Source of the DNA: Acidimicrobiia bacterium
Lineage (GTDB): Bacteria > Actinomycetota > Acidimicrobiia > IMCC26256 > PALSA-555
Length of the DNA: 5,459 nt
Assembly: GCA_022865365.1 (NCBI GenBank)
Contig: JALHSW010000442.1
Span: forward strand, 1-5,459
Direction of reading: 5' to 3'
The position numbers and the translations under genes were made by a program. This document shows positions 4,693-5,459 of the stretch, piece by piece. Position 1 is the stretch's first letter, and each line of letters opens with the position of its first letter. Under the pieces are notes generated by a model that was not told the origin of the DNA, did not search any database, and was given only the letters and a program-made list of their open reading frames with translations.

Positions 4693-5459
4693 GATCCGGC
4701 TGCTTTCGATTCAACCCGTCGCCGAGCGCGGCGGGTCGGACCAGTGCCTCGTGGGGATGCTGCGCAGCCTGCCACCCGCAGAGTTCGCGTGCCATGTCGT
4801 GGTGCCATCGGAACCTCCGCTGCGGGCCGAGTTCGAGGCGGCCGGGGCCACCGTGCACGTGGTTCCGATGCGCCGGATCTCCACCAGCCACGGCATCGGC
4901 AACTGGACCGGGTATGCCGCCGGCTGGCCGGTCGCGGCGACCCGCCTCACGCGGCTCGCGCGCCGAATCGGCGTCGACATCGTGCACTCGAACTCGCTGC
5001 ACTCCTGGTACGGCTGGGCCGTGGCCTCCGCGAGTCGACGCCCCCACGTCTGGAGCGCACGTGAGATCGTCGTGCAGTCGCGAGCCGCCCTTCGGGTGGA
5101 GCGATCGCTCGCCCGCCGTGCCGACCTCGTGATCGCGATGTCCCGGGCGGTGGCCGCGCAGCTCGACCCTCGCAACGTCGCGGTCGTGCACGAGAACGCC
5201 GACGCCGCCATCTTCCGACCGTCGCGCGCTGGCGCCTTTCGTGCCCGGGTAGGCATCCCGGACGACGCGCTCGTGGTTGCGGTCGTGGGCCGGATCGACA
5301 CGTGGAAGGGCATCGACGTGTTGCTCGAGGCCTGGCCCCACGCGAAGGCCGTTCGCTCGGACCTCCTCCTGGTCGTGGCCGGCGGCCCCGTCGCAGGGAA
5401 GACCGACTACTTCGCAGCCCTCACCGCGCGCGCCCACGGCCTCGCCGACGTGCACTGGC
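4691..5459 (+). CDS. GT4-type glycosyltransferase, 3' end beyond window
   Basis: The first 256 residues of a second GT-B glycosyltransferase, open to the right edge. It begins MIRLLSIQPVAERGGSDQCL, in which strand 1 leads into a GGSD loop of the GGxE/D kind seen at the acceptor/donor cleft. Next come DIVHSNS (96-102), WSAREI (121-126), ADLVIAMSRAVAAQL (144-158), VVHENADAAIF (165-175) and VVGRIDTWKGIDVLLEAW (198-215). The last is the start of the donor-binding domain, with the Arg201/Lys206 pair. The E-x7-E motif should lie beyond the window. It is not a close copy of its divergent neighbour (different loop and motif spellings), so it probably adds a different sugar. The arrangement suggests an envelope polysaccharide or glycolipid locus continuing to the right. 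The start at 4691 is supported by GAGGG at 4678-4682 and by family-like N-terminal sequence. Substrates are unknown. Confidence 0.93.
   Translation, partial: MIRLLSIQPVAERGGSDQCLVGMLRSLPPAEFACHVVVPSEPPLRAEFEAAGATVHVVPMRRISTSHGIGNWTGYAAGWPVAATRLTRLARRIGVDIVHSNSLHSWYGWAVASASRRPHVWSAREIVVQSRAALRVERSLARRADLVIAMSRAVAAQLDPRNVAVVHENADAAIFRPSRAGAFRARVGIPDDALVVAVVGRIDTWKGIDVLLEAWPHAKAVRSDLLLVVAGGPVAGKTDYFAALTARAHGLADVHW

Noticed and set aside
4622..5455. A 277-codon minus-strand frame antisense to the rightmost glycosyltransferase
   Set aside because: The plus strand encodes clear GT4 motifs throughout. The antisense frame is a compositional shadow.
1..5459. CRISPR array, tRNA/rRNA genes, insertion sequence or transposase
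   Set aside because: No regularly spaced repeats, no cloverleaf or rRNA sequence and no transposase motif were seen on either strand.

Overview
The window is GC-rich DNA with strong G/C bias at third codon positions and crowded genes. It looks like a high-GC actinobacterial chromosome. The protein styles (a proline-linker lipoprotein sugar dehydrogenase, an AbiEi-like/DUF559 nuclease, actinobacterial-looking GT4 glycosyltransferases) fit that. An acidimicrobial or related environmental lineage is a guess, not something the sequence proves.

Layout, left to right. Bases 1-329 hold no gene I can support. A possible 30-residue hydrophobic peptide (330-422, +) follows, with a Shine-Dalgarno-like sequence. 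Two tandem small hairpins (428-454) separate it from a convergent gene for a secreted lipoprotein of the PQQ-dependent glucose/sorbosone dehydrogenase family (456-1715, -). A 98-bp divergent intergenic region leads to a stand-alone metallo-beta-lactamase-fold hydrolase of the glyoxalase II type (1814-2470, +). A strong 12-bp-stem hairpin (2486-2523) ends that unit. Next comes an orphan gene joining an AbiEi-antitoxin-like N-terminal half to a DUF559/Vsr-like PD-(D/E)XK nuclease domain (2567-3493, +). After it lie two GT4 glycosyltransferases arranged head to head (3532-4692, - and 4691-5459, +, the latter running off the right edge). Their ATG codons overlap within a single CATG.

How they fit together. 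The dehydrogenase and the hydrolase are separate metabolic genes sharing a divergent promoter region. The two glycosyltransferases look like one edge of a cell-envelope polysaccharide or glycan locus. The nuclease-like gene has no partner next to it. It is bracketed by a 19-bp imperfect inverted repeat (16/19 matches, 2482-2500 and 3486-3504), and its stop codon lies inside the right arm. A GACGCC-G-GGCGTC palindrome sits just upstream of its start. The gene with its flanks, about 1.02 kb, is the best candidate here for something undescribed: a single-gene, possibly mobile and self-regulated nuclease cassette placed between housekeeping genes.
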